Positions 44,953-54,555 are shown, counted from the first letter of the stretch. The stretch: DNA of 64,000 nucleotides from CAVONV01 sp963697355 (GCA_963697355.1 CAVONV010000007.1:124001-188000), one strand, 5' to 3'. Notes: a model not told the origin generated them from the sequence alone. A program made the numbers and translations.

Positions 44953-45298
44953 GTCCTGGACGATGCGGATGTGGATTCGGTTGCGAGTGGCATCTTGTTC
45001 GAGCACGGTGCAGAAAAAGCGAAGTCTGGGAGCTGCTTCAGATCAAACCCAAGTTTCGGTTCGTCGAAAAAAGGTCACTGTGAAGGTGAGAACGTCTATG
45101 TTGCTTTGGGACGGACCGAGGTGGGAAGACATTTGGTCGTCTTTTTTCGTAAGCCTCCAACCCGAAGTGAACTATTATCCGATCGATTCCGCTTTGTCAG
45201 ACAAGATTCGCGACCTTGCGAAGCGTCATGGTGTCTCTCCCCAGACTCTGCTGAACCTCTGGGTTCAGGAAAGACTCCAAGAAGAGAAGGTCGGATAG
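44953..45298 (+). pseudogene. BrnT-like toxin remnant joined to a CopG-like antitoxin end
   Basis: After the same broken BrnT-like segment as in copy 1, this copy continues as GHCEGENVYVALGRTEVGRHLVVFF, the expected middle of such a toxin. It then changes frame to YPIDSALSDKIRDLAKRHGVSPQTLLNLWVQERLQEE, a CopG-type ribbon-helix-helix C terminus, ending at the TAG at 45296-45298. This looks like a deletion that joined toxin and antitoxin genes, plus frameshifts. Confidence 0.5.
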
Positions 45299-45320
45299 CG
45301 CTCCGTCCAGTCAGAATGCC

Positions 45321-45506
45321 GTGAGAGCTCCGGCCCGTTGCCGCGTGCCAGACCACCGCTTGAATGAGCGAAAACCGATCCTTTGCATCCTGCCCTCGGA
45401 GCCCCGGCGCCACCTTAGACGCTGGATGGAATCCAATGCCCTTCTACCCCCATCGGACGATACGGTCGTGCGATTCGAGCAAGGCGTTGAAATCCTTGTC
45501 TTCTAA
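45321..45506 (+). CDS. short open frame, unknown
   Basis: A 61-codon frame (RRHLRRWMESNALLPPSDDTVVRFEQGVEILVF at the end). It has no ribosome site and I recognise no family. It could be the tail of a gene cut off when the toxin-antitoxin region was rearranged. Confidence 0.25.
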   Translation: MRAPARCRVPDHRLNERKPILCILPSEPRRHLRRWMESNALLPPSDDTVVRFEQGVEILVF

Positions 45507-45523
45507 CTATATAAACGTCTAAT

Positions 45524-48289
45524 ATGCCCGGGAGCGGGGACAAAAGAAAGAAAATGCACCGTCAGGACGTGTCCGACGTTGAGCGGCAAAGTCTGCCGAT
45601 CATCCGCACCAAGCTCTATAAGCCCCGGCTGAGCTCGGACTTGGTCGATCGCCCTCGTCTGCTCCAGATCTTGGACAGGACCCTCGAAGTGCCCCTTACC
45701 CTGGTCTCGGCTCCTGCCGGCTACGGCAAAAGCGTGCTCGTCAGCCAATGGGCCGAACGGCAAGAGCTTCCCTGTGCATGGTTGTCGCTCGACCAAAGCG
45801 ACAGCGAGCTGAGGCTCTTCCTTGCCTACGTGCTCGCCGCCATCGAAACCGTAGCGCCCGACGCCTGCCCCTCCACACGGGAGCTGATCGGTGCGCCCAG
45901 TCTGCCGCCTATAAAGATGATAGGCGGGCAACTGATCAACGAACTGGATACCATCGACGCGCCATTCGTCCTGATCCTGGACGACTACCATCGCATTGGA
46001 CCGTCGTCACCTGTGCACGAGCTTCTTGGGTTCATCTTGGAGAATCCGCCGCGGTCCCTTCACGTCGTGATCACCGCCCGGCACGATCCGCCTCTGCCCG
46101 TGGCTTTGTTGTGGGGAGACCGACGAGCCGCGGGCATTCGCTTTCAGGACTTGAAGTTCGGCCGGGCCGAGACCGCCGAGTTCTTGGAAAAAGCGACAGG
46201 GCTTGCGGTCGGCGAGGAGGCTCTGGCTAATCTGGACCAGGAGCTCGAGGGCTGGGCGATAGGACTGCGGCTTCTGTCGTTGAGTCTGACCCACGTCGAT
46301 GACCCGGACGCCTTCGTAAAAGACTTACATGGGGGACTCCCCCAAACGCGGGAGTACCTGTTTCAGGAGGTCCTGGCGAAGCAACTACCCAATGTCCGTA
46401 GCTGCATGCTGAAGTCCTCTATTCTCGACCGCTTCTGCCCCGAGCTTCTGGACGTGGTGTTTGGAGAGGAAGCGGGCTCGGCGCCGTGCGGGCTCAGCGG
46501 CCACGACTACGTGAACATGCTTCAACGAAGCAGCCTTTTTGTCACATCCCTCGATGCCCGAGACAATTGGTTTCGGTATCACAGTATTTTGAAGCAATTC
46601 CTGGATCGGCAGCTCCAGCGAGAGCTCCCGTCGACTGAGATCGCCGCGCTTCATGCGCGTGCCAGCACCTGGTTCGAAAGTCAGGGCCTGATCGAAGAGT
46701 CCATCCGTCATGCCCTAAAGGCCTCGGCTCCCGACCGCGCGGCCGAAATCGTCGCCCGGCATCGATTCTCCGCCGTGGAACGGGGCGATTGGTGCGATGT
46801 GGAACGATGGTTGAACATGCTACCGGAGGATATCCGGCAACAAAAGCCAGAACTTCTGATGGCTCGGCTGTTGGTGTTGACGGAACAGTATAGCCCCCAG
46901 GAAGTGCCTTACATCATCCAGAAGGTCGAGTCACTCTTGGAGGACGAACCTCTCGATGGCGACTTAGCAGCCGAGCTCGAATTTCACCGCGGTCTGCTAT
47001 TGCTTTGGATCCGTTGCGACGGTGAAGGCGCGCTGAGGCATTTCGAAGCGGCGAAAACAATAGGTTCCCGACTTTTGAAAAACCGTCTGGTGTTTTATGC
47101 GGCTGTTGCTCGGCACCTGATCGGCCAGGGAGACCTCGCCGTCAGATCACTCCAGGAGCGTGTCAAGTATGCGGTAGCCGGGTCGAGCTCTCACCCGGCG
47201 GCGCACCTGACTTTCCTTCGACTGCTTTCCGGCGATCTCTTTGCAGCGGCGCGAGACGCGGTACGAACCGTCGACACGGCAACACACGACGGCTCGCCTA
47301 CTATCGAGGGGACGGGATGGTACATGTACGCGATCGCCGAGCTCCAAGCCTACCGGCTCGAGGGTGCTCTGCGCGGTTTCGACCTGGCGGCGAAGAAACG
47401 TAACCTCCTCAACCGCAGGTTTGCCATAGACGCTCTCGCGGGGCGGGTTTTGACCTTTCAGGCGCTCGACCGATTCGACGACGCCGTAGCTGCATTGAAA
47501 GAGCTGGTCGAGTTGGCTAAGGAGACCTGTGAGCGCCACCATCTCAAACTGGCCGAGTCGTCGCAGGCACGACTGTCGTTGCTGCAGAACGACGTGGACG
47601 CGGCGGTGCGCTGGGCCGATGCCTACGATGGCGAGCTCGTCCCGAGTGATACGTTTTTCTACCTGGAAGTCCCGGTCCTGACGCAGTGCCGCGCATGGAT
47701 CGCCTCGGGAACCCGCGAAAGCCTGGAGAAGGCGCTTGGACGGCTTCTTCCGGTGCGCCGTCACGTCGAAGCTTTACATTTCATCCCCCAGATGATCGAA
47801 GTCCTCGTTCTGCAGGCGGTGGCATTAGAGAAGAAGGGGCATACGGAGGAGGCGCATTCGGCTCTCGATGAGGCCATCGCCTTGGCGGCTCCGCGCGGCT
47901 TCGTCCGCCCATTTATCGAGGCCGGGCCGACGATGGCGGAGCTGCTCGACCGCGCCGGTGGGCGGACGGAGAAGCCGGATTTCGCGCGCCATCTTCTTGC
48001 GGTGTTCGAGAACAGAGACAGGCCGTCGCCGATAGATCCCTCGCCGGCCCGCCCGCCTTCGTCGCCGCCGGTCGCAATCGACTCGCTGACCAACCGCCAG
48101 GGGGACGTTCTCGAGCTGCTCGCGAAGCGCCTCCGCGACAAAGAGATCGCGGAGGAGCTCGGCGTTTCCTCGGCCACGGTGAACCAACACCTCAAGCAGA
48201 TCTATCGCAAGCTCGGGGTGAGCAGTCGGAGGCAGGCGGTAAAAAAAGCCGCCGCGTTGGGAATCTTGGAGATAACGCCAATAGAGTAG
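45524..48289 (+). CDS. MalT/LuxR-type ATP-dependent transcriptional activator
   Basis: 921 residues. An N-terminal STAND ATPase has Walker A SAPAGYGKSVLVSQW (near residue 66) and Walker B FVLILDDYHRI. A long tetratricopeptide-like region follows (about 380-830). The C-terminal LuxR helix-turn-helix is LTNRQGDVLELLAKRLRDKEIAEELGVSSATVNQHLKQIYRKLGV. Such proteins bind an inducer through the repeat region and activate catabolic genes. The genes that follow (outer-membrane protein, secreted amidohydrolases) are plausible targets. The start could also be the ATG at 45554. Confidence 0.9.
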   Translation: MPGSGDKRKKMHRQDVSDVERQSLPIIRTKLYKPRLSSDLVDRPRLLQILDRTLEVPLTLVSAPAGYGKSVLVSQWAERQELPCAWLSLDQSDSELRLFLAYVLAAIETVAPDACPSTRELIGAPSLPPIKMIGGQLINELDTIDAPFVLILDDYHRIGPSSPVHELLGFILENPPRSLHVVITARHDPPLPVALLWGDRRAAGIRFQDLKFGRAETAEFLEKATGLAVGEEALANLDQELEGWAIGLRLLSLSLTHVDDPDAFVKDLHGGLPQTREYLFQEVLAKQLPNVRSCMLKSSILDRFCPELLDVVFGEEAGSAPCGLSGHDYVNMLQRSSLFVTSLDARDNWFRYHSILKQFLDRQLQRELPSTEIAALHARASTWFESQGLIEESIRHALKASAPDRAAEIVARHRFSAVERGDWCDVERWLNMLPEDIRQQKPELLMARLLVLTEQYSPQEVPYIIQKVESLLEDEPLDGDLAAELEFHRGLLLLWIRCDGEGALRHFEAAKTIGSRLLKNRLVFYAAVARHLIGQGDLAVRSLQERVKYAVAGSSSHPAAHLTFLRLLSGDLFAAARDAVRTVDTATHDGSPTIEGTGWYMYAIAELQAYRLEGALRGFDLAAKKRNLLNRRFAIDALAGRVLTFQALDRFDDAVAALKELVELAKETCERHHLKLAESSQARLSLLQNDVDAAVRWADAYDGELVPSDTFFYLEVPVLTQCRAWIASGTRESLEKALGRLLPVRRHVEALHFIPQMIEVLVLQAVALEKKGHTEEAHSALDEAIALAAPRGFVRPFIEAGPTMAELLDRAGGRTEKPDFARHLLAVFENRDRPSPIDPSPARPPSSPPVAIDSLTNRQGDVLELLAKRLRDKEIAEELGVSSATVNQHLKQIYRKLGVSSRRQAVKKAAALGILEITPIE

Positions 48290-48370
48290 ACCCTCACAAC
48301 ATTACCTACCTTATTTTTGCCTTGTTTCGAGGCATTCGCGGAGCCTGGGCCCACGCTAAATTGCAGGCTC

Positions 48371-48538
48371 ATGACAATCAGGAGCAACAAAAGTCAACAC
48401 GCCTTCGGGTTCGGCAGGCCCGCTACCTACCGCATCGTAATTCAGGACGTTTTGAGCGCGGGGTGGAGCGATCGGCTGACCGGTCTGTCGATCGCAACGA
48501 CGGATCCCGAAATAGGGCCGCCACAACGACCGGAGTGA
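48371..48538 (+). pseudogene. truncated copy of a small alpha/beta protein
   Basis: The frame from the ATG at 48371 encodes 55 residues: SQHAFGFGRPATYRIVIQDVLSAGWSDRLTGLSIATTDPE, then diverges at about 48526. The second copy at 58408 continues with GWIHDQAELNGVLTKI, which completes a small YRI...WSDRL...DQAxLxGVL-type protein. This copy therefore lost its last third where the porin leader was joined. Confidence 0.6.
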
Positions 48539-48543
48539 AACAC

Positions 48544-49923
48544 ATGGAAGTCACTAAGAAGATTCGGATCATCACCGCCGTCGTGGCCTTCATCGTGGCC
48601 TTGGCGACCGTGACGACGTCCTCGGTTGCGAGCCCGGCTGAGCAGTCATCCTCGGCGGCGAAGGAAGGCGCTGGCGATGGCGCGCCGGGCGACGAGTCGT
48701 CTCAGCAGGAGGACGCGTCCCAGCAGCCAGGTTCCGCCCAGGCGACGAACCAAGCTTCAAACGATCCCAACGACCTAAGAGATAATGACCGCCCCTTAAC
48801 GGGCCAGGACCTCATCGATGAAGAGTTCCCGAGGTCCTGGCCGCTTTTCGGGTCGGACTATCGTCTGGGATTCAACGGCTACGTCAAGCTCGACTACCTC
48901 CAGGACTTCAGCGGCACGGGGGACCGGTTTCAGTTCATCACCGCTACCATCCCGGTGGAAGGCACGCCCGAGGCCGAAGTCGGCGGCTACATGAATATGT
49001 TCGCGCGAGAGACGCGCTTCAGCTTCGAGGTCAGGAAAACGACCGAAGGCGCCCCACCTCAGAAGTTCTTTCTCGAAATGGACTTCTTCCAGGAAAGCGC
49101 AGGAGCGTTCAACCAATACCCGCGACTGCGGCACGCGTATTTCGTCTACGGCCGGTTTCTCGCGGGTCGCACGTGGGGGCTTCTGACCGCCGTCCAAGCG
49201 GTTCCGGCCCTCATCGATTTTGCCGCAGGCGACGCGCTGGCGGGCACACGGGCGGCCCAGATCCGGTGGCAGCAGCGCGTCTCCGAAGGATTCAAATGGA
49301 CCGTCGGCATTCAGATGCAGGAGTTTCCGGGGATCGAGAACGTCTCGAACCAGACGGGGAGACCGAGCCAGAACCTGCCCGTATTCGCCGGAAGGATCGA
49401 CCGGGAGTGGGGCACGAGCTCCCTCATGCTGGGCGGAGGATTCACGCAGCTTCGCTGGGACGGCGAAGGGGTTGGCCCCAACGCGACCGCCTACCAGTTC
49501 GGCGTCCTGTTCAACGGGAGATTGACCTTCCCGTACGGGGGCTATGTTCTCTGGAACTCCTCTTTCGGAAAGGGCTCGGGCAACGCCGTCATCGCGCTCA
49601 ACGGCCAGGGCGCGAGTGCCACGCTGACGCCCGAGGGCGAGCTCGACACGATGCGGGCCGTAAGCGCCGCGGTCGGGTACGGGCACCCTTTCAGCAAGCG
49701 CGTGTCGTCGACAGTCCACGTCGCCTGGACGGAGTTAGACCCGTCCGAGCTCCGCGCACCCGACCGCATGAAAGCGAGCATCACCGCGCACGCCAACGTG
49801 CTGTGTTCCATCACGGAGAACATGAGCGCAGGCGTCGAGTACATGTACGGCCGCCGGACCAACACCGACGACCGCTTCGGCGTCGCCCACCGTCTGCAGG
49901 TCATGACCAAGTACGCGTTCTAA
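48544..49923 (+). CDS. DcaP-like outer-membrane porin
   Basis: 459 residues from the ATG at 48544. A signal peptide (IRIITAVVAFIVALATVTTSSVASPA) is followed by a Ser/Gln/Glu-rich linker (about 30-85) and then a beta-barrel rich in aromatic alternation (YRLGFNGYVKLDYLQDF, FLEMDFFQESAGAFNQYPRLRHAYFVYG), ending in Phe (VMTKYAF). The layout fits the trimeric DcaP family, which passes dicarboxylates and other small anions. It follows the MalT-like gene in the same direction. Confidence 0.8.
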   Translation: MEVTKKIRIITAVVAFIVALATVTTSSVASPAEQSSSAAKEGAGDGAPGDESSQQEDASQQPGSAQATNQASNDPNDLRDNDRPLTGQDLIDEEFPRSWPLFGSDYRLGFNGYVKLDYLQDFSGTGDRFQFITATIPVEGTPEAEVGGYMNMFARETRFSFEVRKTTEGAPPQKFFLEMDFFQESAGAFNQYPRLRHAYFVYGRFLAGRTWGLLTAVQAVPALIDFAAGDALAGTRAAQIRWQQRVSEGFKWTVGIQMQEFPGIENVSNQTGRPSQNLPVFAGRIDREWGTSSLMLGGGFTQLRWDGEGVGPNATAYQFGVLFNGRLTFPYGGYVLWNSSFGKGSGNAVIALNGQGASATLTPEGELDTMRAVSAAVGYGHPFSKRVSSTVHVAWTELDPSELRAPDRMKASITAHANVLCSITENMSAGVEYMYGRRTNTDDRFGVAHRLQVMTKYAF

Positions 49924-50054
49924 CCATGAAGTCGAGAATTCCAAGAACGCGATTGAATAAACCCACGTGCTTCGATTTGCAGTGGCCCCTCAATCGACCC
50001 GGAAAATGAACCAGACTCAGAATCTTCAATTTTCGCTACGATAGGAGCTACAAA

Positions 50055-51406
50055 GTGAAAAAATCGAAACTTGAGAACTTAGCCGCGGCGGTTGCCGTCG
50101 CGGTAATTGTCAGCCTTCCTGCATATGCGCAGGACACACCTGATCGGACCTTGTTCACAAATGTCCACGTTTTCGACGGCGTGAACGAGGCGCGGATCGA
50201 GAATGCAAACGTTCTGATCGAGGGGAACCTTATCAAGACAGTATCGACCGACCCGATCGATGCCGGCGACGCCACCGTGATCGATGGTGGCGGGAGAACG
50301 ATGATACCGGGCATGATTGACGTGCACTGGCACACCTACTACGCGAACATCGGCGTCGGCCAACTTCTTAATAACTCTGATATGTCCGACGTTGCGATTG
50401 CAGGATTACTGGGTAATGAGCAAGTACTGATGCGCGGTTTCACCACGGTTCGCGACATTGGAGGTAATCCCTTCGCCGTAAAAAAAGCGATCGATGCCGG
50501 GAAATTTCCCGGTCCACGCATGTTGGTGTCCGGTCCTCCGTTGGGTCAATCAGGCGGGCACTTTGATTTGACGCCTTATAGCGACGTGCCACGAAATCCT
50601 GGAGCGCCACTGTCTTATTGGGAGCGTAATGGAATTTTTGCAATTGCAGACGGGGTTCCGGATGTGACGAGAAAAGCACGCGAGATCCTGCGTTTGGGCG
50701 CCACCCAGATCAAAATCGCCGGCGGTGGTGGTGTGTCTTCTGTTTATGACCCATTGGATGTCACAGAATTCAACTTCGATGAGATGAAGGGGTAGTGGAT
50801 GTCGCATCAAACTGGAACACCTATGTTGCTGCACACATTTTTACTGACGATGCCATTCAGATGGCGGTCAAGGCCGGGGTAAAAACAATCGAACATGGCA
50901 ACCTGATCAAGAAAAAAGGAACGCTTCAGATGATGAAAGATAACGGCGTCTGGCTGAGTGCGCAGCCGATTCTTGATGATGAGGATGCACTGAAGTTCGA
51001 TGATCCGATCAATACAAAGAAATTCATCGAAGCTACAGATGGGACTGACAATACTTACAAGATGGCAAAAGAAATGGGGGTGAAAATCGCTTTTGGTACT
51101 GACTTGTTGTTCGATCCTTCTTCAGCAGCACGACAAGGTAAAATGGTGGTTAAGCTCAAGCGATGGTTCACACCCTTCGAGGTCCTCAAGATGGTGACCT
51201 CGACCAATGCCGAACTGCTGATGTTGAGTGGTCCGCGCCACCCTTATCAGGAAGGGCCGCTCGGCGTCATCGAGGAAGGCGCCTACGCGGACCTCATCCT
51301 GGTCGACGGGAATCCCCTGGAAAATCTCGACATCATTGGCGACGCGGACAAAAACTTCGTCGTCATCATGAAGGACGGCAAGATTTACAAAAACATCATC
51401 AACTAA
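50055..51406 (+). pseudogene. secreted amidohydrolase, one frameshift
   Basis: A signal peptide (LENLAAAVAVAVIVSLPAYAQ) precedes an amidohydrolase with metal motif GMIDVHWHTYY, carboxylated-Lys region ATQIKIAGGGGV and, in the second frame, AAHIFTDDAIQ, IEHGN and AFGTDLLF. The first frame stops at 50795. One missing base in AAGGGGTAG (50787-50795) would restore KxVVDVASNW and give about 451 residues. It is lower in G+C than the neighbours and has different codon habits, which suggests transfer. Likely substrates are peptides or cyclic amides (Xaa-Pro dipeptidase-like). Confidence 0.75.
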
Positions 51407-51605
51407 ACCCTGTAAGTTTTAAAAAGTCGATAATGTAGCAATTTGGCGTCAACTCGGGCACTTGTCAAGAAAGTTGTGTCGGGCAGGAAAGGCCGTCGGG
51501 CACGGCGGCGGTAACGGGTTGTTGCGGAGCGAAAGGCTGTAGAGATTTTGTTGTCGCGCGGGGCGACATCGGCAGGGGGAGGTGTTTTAGCTCGGTCGTC
51601 GGATT
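51407..51605. other. gap between the amidohydrolase and the IS256-type element
   Basis: No gene. TGTCAAGAAAGTTGTGTC at 51459-51476 shares GTTGTGTC with an inverse stretch near 54733 (GACACAAC), a weak candidate for the element ends. Confidence 0.3.
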
Positions 51606-51905
51606 TTATTCCGTTCGACGCTTAGCGGCTCGTCGCACGGCGCGTGCGAGGCGCCAACGTTTCCAGTCGGCGACGCCGGCTTTTTGCGGGCGCAATCCGG
51701 AGCGAGTGACGTTCACGCCGAGGATCTCGCTGGCGTGGGCCACGAGAAGCTCGCGGGCCCACTCGGAAAGGTTGGGTCGCCGTTTGGCGACGGGATTTTC
51801 CGCATCGCGAGCCCGCTGTAGGGCGCCCATCTCTGTATCGGAGAAACGAATGAACAGTCCGTTGCATCGAGGATGTTGTGTTTTAGGTCGTCCAGTAGGT
51901 GCCAT
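51606..51905 (-). CDS. small basic protein of the IS256-type element
   Basis: 99 residues, basic, starting MAPTGRPKTQHPRCNGLFIRFSDTEMGAL and continuing with helices (NLSEWARELLVAHASEILG). The N-terminal half could be a ribbon-helix-helix-like DNA-binding fold. It lies just downstream of the transposase in the same direction. No family recognised. Confidence 0.5.
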   Translation of the reverse strand: MAPTGRPKTQHPRCNGLFIRFSDTEMGALQRARDAENPVAKRRPNLSEWARELLVAHASEILGVNVTRSGLRPQKAGVADWKRWRLARAVRRAAKRRTE

Positions 51906-51994
51906 GACTTTGTGATATCAGCAAGGAGCAGAGTCATCCCGGTGGCGCACTCGGGTCCGGGTGGAGAGCGAAAGTTGTTTGCGAAAGACCTCCG

Positions 51995-53221
51995 TTATTC
52001 GTTTTCGAAACGACGCTGAAACATCACGTTGAGCTGGCTGAGGGCGGTGGAAACGTTGACCGCGGTCCGTCGCCAGGTGCCAGACTCGAGATAGGAGATG
52101 GCCATCCCAAGCTTGAGCTTCAAGGCGTCTTCGGATTGGAAGTAGCCGCCGTTGTTGCGGCGGATCCTCTCGAGCTGTCCATTGACAGCTTCGACGACGT
52201 TGGTGGTGGATAGGCTACGTCGGATGCTTTGGGGATAAGCGAGGAAACACAGATAGTGCGTTTTTTTCTTGCGGAGCTGGGCGATAAAGGAGGGATAGTC
52301 GTTGTCGAATCGCTCACAGAGCTCCTCAAACTGGGAGGAAGCCTTGCCCTGGTCCCAACATGCTTTGAGAGTGCGGAGACGGAGCTGGAACTCGGTGTTG
52401 TCGTGGTTGGACAGATGGGTTTTCGCGTTTCTGGCCATATGCACCACGCACAACTGATGGTCGGCGGTTGGGAACAATCCCTTGACGATATTCAGCAGAC
52501 CCGAGAAGTCATCCTGCACGACGATGAGAACGCGGCGGAGACCGCGTTCGATGAGTCCGCGCAGGACCGTTTTCCAATCTTCGAGATTCTCTCGGCCGAG
52601 CTTCGAGACGCAAGCGAGGACGCGTTTTTTTCCTACCGTGTCGAGTCCACAGGCCAAGTAGATGGTGGCGGGGCGGAGCCGGTCGGAATCGCGCAGCTCG
52701 ACGTACTTGGCGTCGATGAACAGGGCGAGCAAATCGGTATCGAGCGGGCGTGTGTTTCTCAGCTCGAGCTCCTGGATGAATTCATTGGCGACGGATTCGA
52801 GCTCGTTGTCGGAGACCGACAAGCCGAGTTTTCTCAGGGCGGTTTTGGCAGCGTTGACCGAGCGAGAGGAAGCGAGCAGTCCGAGCAACAAGGACTGCGT
52901 CTCCTGCGGATAGCCGCGCTGGTAGGGAGGAGGAAGAAGGCTAGGACGAAACTCGCCGCTTCGAGTGCGGGGCACGTGGATGTCTAGCGGAATAGTGCCG
53001 AGCTTGAGGGAGCGCTCGTAGAACCCATTGGCTTTGTCGTCGTTAACATCATTGAGAAACTGACGACGTTCAGCCTCGTTGAGCGCTTTCCATGCCGTTG
53101 CCAGAATCTGGCGCAGGCTGAGACCCCCGAGACCGTGCTGCATCAGGTTGTCGAGCTGTTGCTGAGCGTCGTTGGAAAACTCGGCGGTTGATGGTAGATT
53201 GCGTTTAGGATCCGTGCTCAT
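51995..53221 (-). CDS. IS256-family transposase
   Basis: 408 residues, the usual length. The DDE catalytic residues appear as ALFIDAKYVE (Asp), VVQDDFSGLLNI (Asp) and TNVVEAVNGQLERIRR (Glu). The C/H motif before the last residue (HQLCVVHMARNA) matches the mutator-like IS256 fold. Intact. The start overlaps the end of the 99-residue gene upstream by 17 bases. Confidence 0.9.
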   Translation of the reverse strand: MSTDPKRNLPSTAEFSNDAQQQLDNLMQHGLGGLSLRQILATAWKALNEAERRQFLNDVNDDKANGFYERSLKLGTIPLDIHVPRTRSGEFRPSLLPPPYQRGYPQETQSLLLGLLASSRSVNAAKTALRKLGLSVSDNELESVANEFIQELELRNTRPLDTDLLALFIDAKYVELRDSDRLRPATIYLACGLDTVGKKRVLACVSKLGRENLEDWKTVLRGLIERGLRRVLIVVQDDFSGLLNIVKGLFPTADHQLCVVHMARNAKTHLSNHDNTEFQLRLRTLKACWDQGKASSQFEELCERFDNDYPSFIAQLRKKKTHYLCFLAYPQSIRRSLSTTNVVEAVNGQLERIRRNNGGYFQSEDALKLKLGMAISYLESGTWRRTAVNVSTALSQLNVMFQRRFENE

Positions 53222-53504
53222 CGTTTTCTCCTTTCACGGTGGAGAGGTGAGTAGGTTTCTCGAGCCCCGGGGTGGCCGCCCTGGGGCTTTTTGCTTCGTC
53301 ATCAAGCTCGGGCTCCGCTAGAGGGGAGCACGGGCTTTGACAAGCTACGTTGTAATAAATCCAATTCGACTGAGGGTCGACCGCTCTGACGATTGCACTG
53401 GCGACACTTTCTAGGATGTCCAGCAGCGGGTCGCACATCATGGGCAACTCGACCCGTATGTAGGGCCTGCCATCGGGACGGCGGTCGCTTTCGATTCGGT
53501 ACAT
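53205..53504 (-). CDS. 99-residue protein upstream of the transposase
   Basis: It starts at the ATG at 53504 behind a strong site (AAAAGGAGG). MYRIESDRRPDGRPYIRVELPM gives a beta-rich start, DPLLDILESVASAIVRAV a helix, and the tail is charged. Its 3' end overlaps the transposase start. No family recognised; an element-borne accessory protein by position. Confidence 0.55.
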   Translation of the reverse strand: MYRIESDRRPDGRPYIRVELPMMCDPLLDILESVASAIVRAVDPQSNWIYYNVACQSPCSPLAEPELDDEAKSPRAATPGLEKPTHLSTVKGENDEHGS

Positions 53505-53520
53505 GCAAACCTCCTTTTGC

Positions 53521-53805
53521 TCATTGCCGGGGTGAGGCACGTGAACGACGACCTCGTCGAGGCTTTGCCGAGCTGTCGCCATCGGCATCGAGCACGTGTC
53601 GGATTTTTTTCCGAAGATAGTCGACGTAACCTTGGCGGACTCCAGCGCGACGAGCTTGCTCGATAAGGGGAACCACGTCGCCCAGAGAGCGAATCGGCAC
53701 GGTGGATTGGGTCTCGTTGCCCAGGAGTCGGCGCGCCGTAGCAACGAGTAGGGCGGTTTCGATGTGAAGCAGGCGGACTCCCTCACGATGGAGTTGTCGA
53801 ACCAC
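53521..53805 (-). CDS. 94-residue protein of the IS256-type element
   Basis: GTG start at 53805 directly abutting the TAG of the zinc-finger gene. The protein is helical (IETALLVATARRLLGN, DVVPLIEQARRAGVRQGYVDYLRKKIRHVL) with a basic tail (KPRRGRRSRASPRQ). No family recognised. Confidence 0.5.
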   Translation of the reverse strand: MVRQLHREGVRLLHIETALLVATARRLLGNETQSTVPIRSLGDVVPLIEQARRAGVRQGYVDYLRKKIRHVLDADGDSSAKPRRGRRSRASPRQ

Positions 53806-54417
53806 CTAGAGCTCGCCGCGGTACAGACGCCGCGGCGTGATGGGGAGCTCAACGTAGAGCTGTCCAATCGCTTGCGTATAATCGGTGAAAGCTTCTCTGG
53901 TGGTTGAGCTCGTTGCGGTCTGAGCGCTTGGGGGATTATTAACATCATGGCGCCCCCGTACCAACGCTCCGATCCGTTTTCTCTCGGAGAGCGGCTCCAC
54001 AAGCACACTATGTCGGCCGCAGCGACGACACGACAGCGAGCCGTCTGGATTGGAATCCGAGGCTCTCGATGACGCTTGTGCCGAACGCACGACTTGTTGC
54101 CTCCTCGCACCGACGAGTGTCCCATCAGATGGGGGGTCGTTGGAAGTATGTCCTGTCACGCGCCTTTTCGAGTCGTCGCCGCTGCTCGTCTGTCGCAAAC
54201 GGTATTCTCGTTGACGCGCAGCGTGGTCCTCCGGACACTCCTCCTGTCGGTACCGCCGGTTGCCCTGACGCTTCTGCTCTCGACGTGCCTGCTGGCTACA
54301 CGCCTTCGAGCAGTATCGATGTCCTCGATAGCAGCAGCGGCAGATCGCCCACGGCTTCGAACACGGCGGGTAGGCGCACTCGCTCACGAAGAGGACCTCC
54401 TCCGGATGAGCGGCCAT
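53806..54417 (-). CDS. zinc-finger protein of the IS256-type element
   Basis: 203 residues from the ATG at 54417. The N-terminal region has CAYPPCSKPWAICRCCYRGHRYCSKACS, a cysteine-rich knuckle followed by a very basic segment (QQARREQKRQGNRRYRQEE ... ARQREYRLRQ). This arrangement is common in proteins encoded with transposases and recombinases. A second CRRCGRHS pair follows near residue 140. Probably binds nucleic acid. An upstream extension to 54513 is less likely. Confidence 0.55.
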   Translation of the reverse strand: MAAHPEEVLFVSECAYPPCSKPWAICRCCYRGHRYCSKACSQQARREQKRQGNRRYRQEECPEDHAARQREYRLRQTSSGDDSKRRVTGHTSNDPPSDGTLVGARRQQVVRSAQASSRASDSNPDGSLSCRRCGRHSVLVEPLSERKRIGALVRGRHDVNNPPSAQTATSSTTREAFTDYTQAIGQLYVELPITPRRLYRGEL

Positions 54418-54518
54418 GTTTGCCCCAAGCGGGACTGGACAACGACCCCCGGTTCGTGCGAGGCTGAGCGGAACTTGAAGCTGGTGGCGTCCCCTGCCGG
54501 GGGTCGTCTCCAAACGCG

Positions 54519-54555
54519 ACCCCGATCGCCGTCAACGATCGGGGTCTTCCTTTTG
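54519..54555 (+). terminator. isolated intrinsic terminator hairpin
   Basis: ACCCCGATCG (54519-54528) and CGATCGGGGT (54536-54545) form a perfect ten-base stem with a seven-base loop, then CTTCCTTTT. No plus-strand gene ends just before it, so it may protect the next region from read-through out of the element, or may be left from a lost gene. Confidence 0.6.

Larger units (their letters stand above)
44262..45095 (+). repeat. tandem duplication, copy 2
   Basis: Second copy of the unit at 43350-44188. It holds the intact antitoxin and toxin genes; the boundaries are where the two copies stop matching. Confidence 0.8.
51606..54417 (-). mobile_element. IS256-type element with four accessory genes
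   Basis: Five leftward genes (zinc-finger protein, 94-residue protein, 99-residue protein, transposase, 99-residue basic protein) are packed with overlaps or gaps under 100 bases and separated from neighbours by non-coding DNA. This order suggests one transposing unit rather than a plain insertion sequence. Terminal repeats were not established. Confidence 0.5.

Noticed and set aside
48796..49719. Open frame of 307 codons on the minus strand
   Set aside because: Shadow of the DcaP-like gene; composition-driven.
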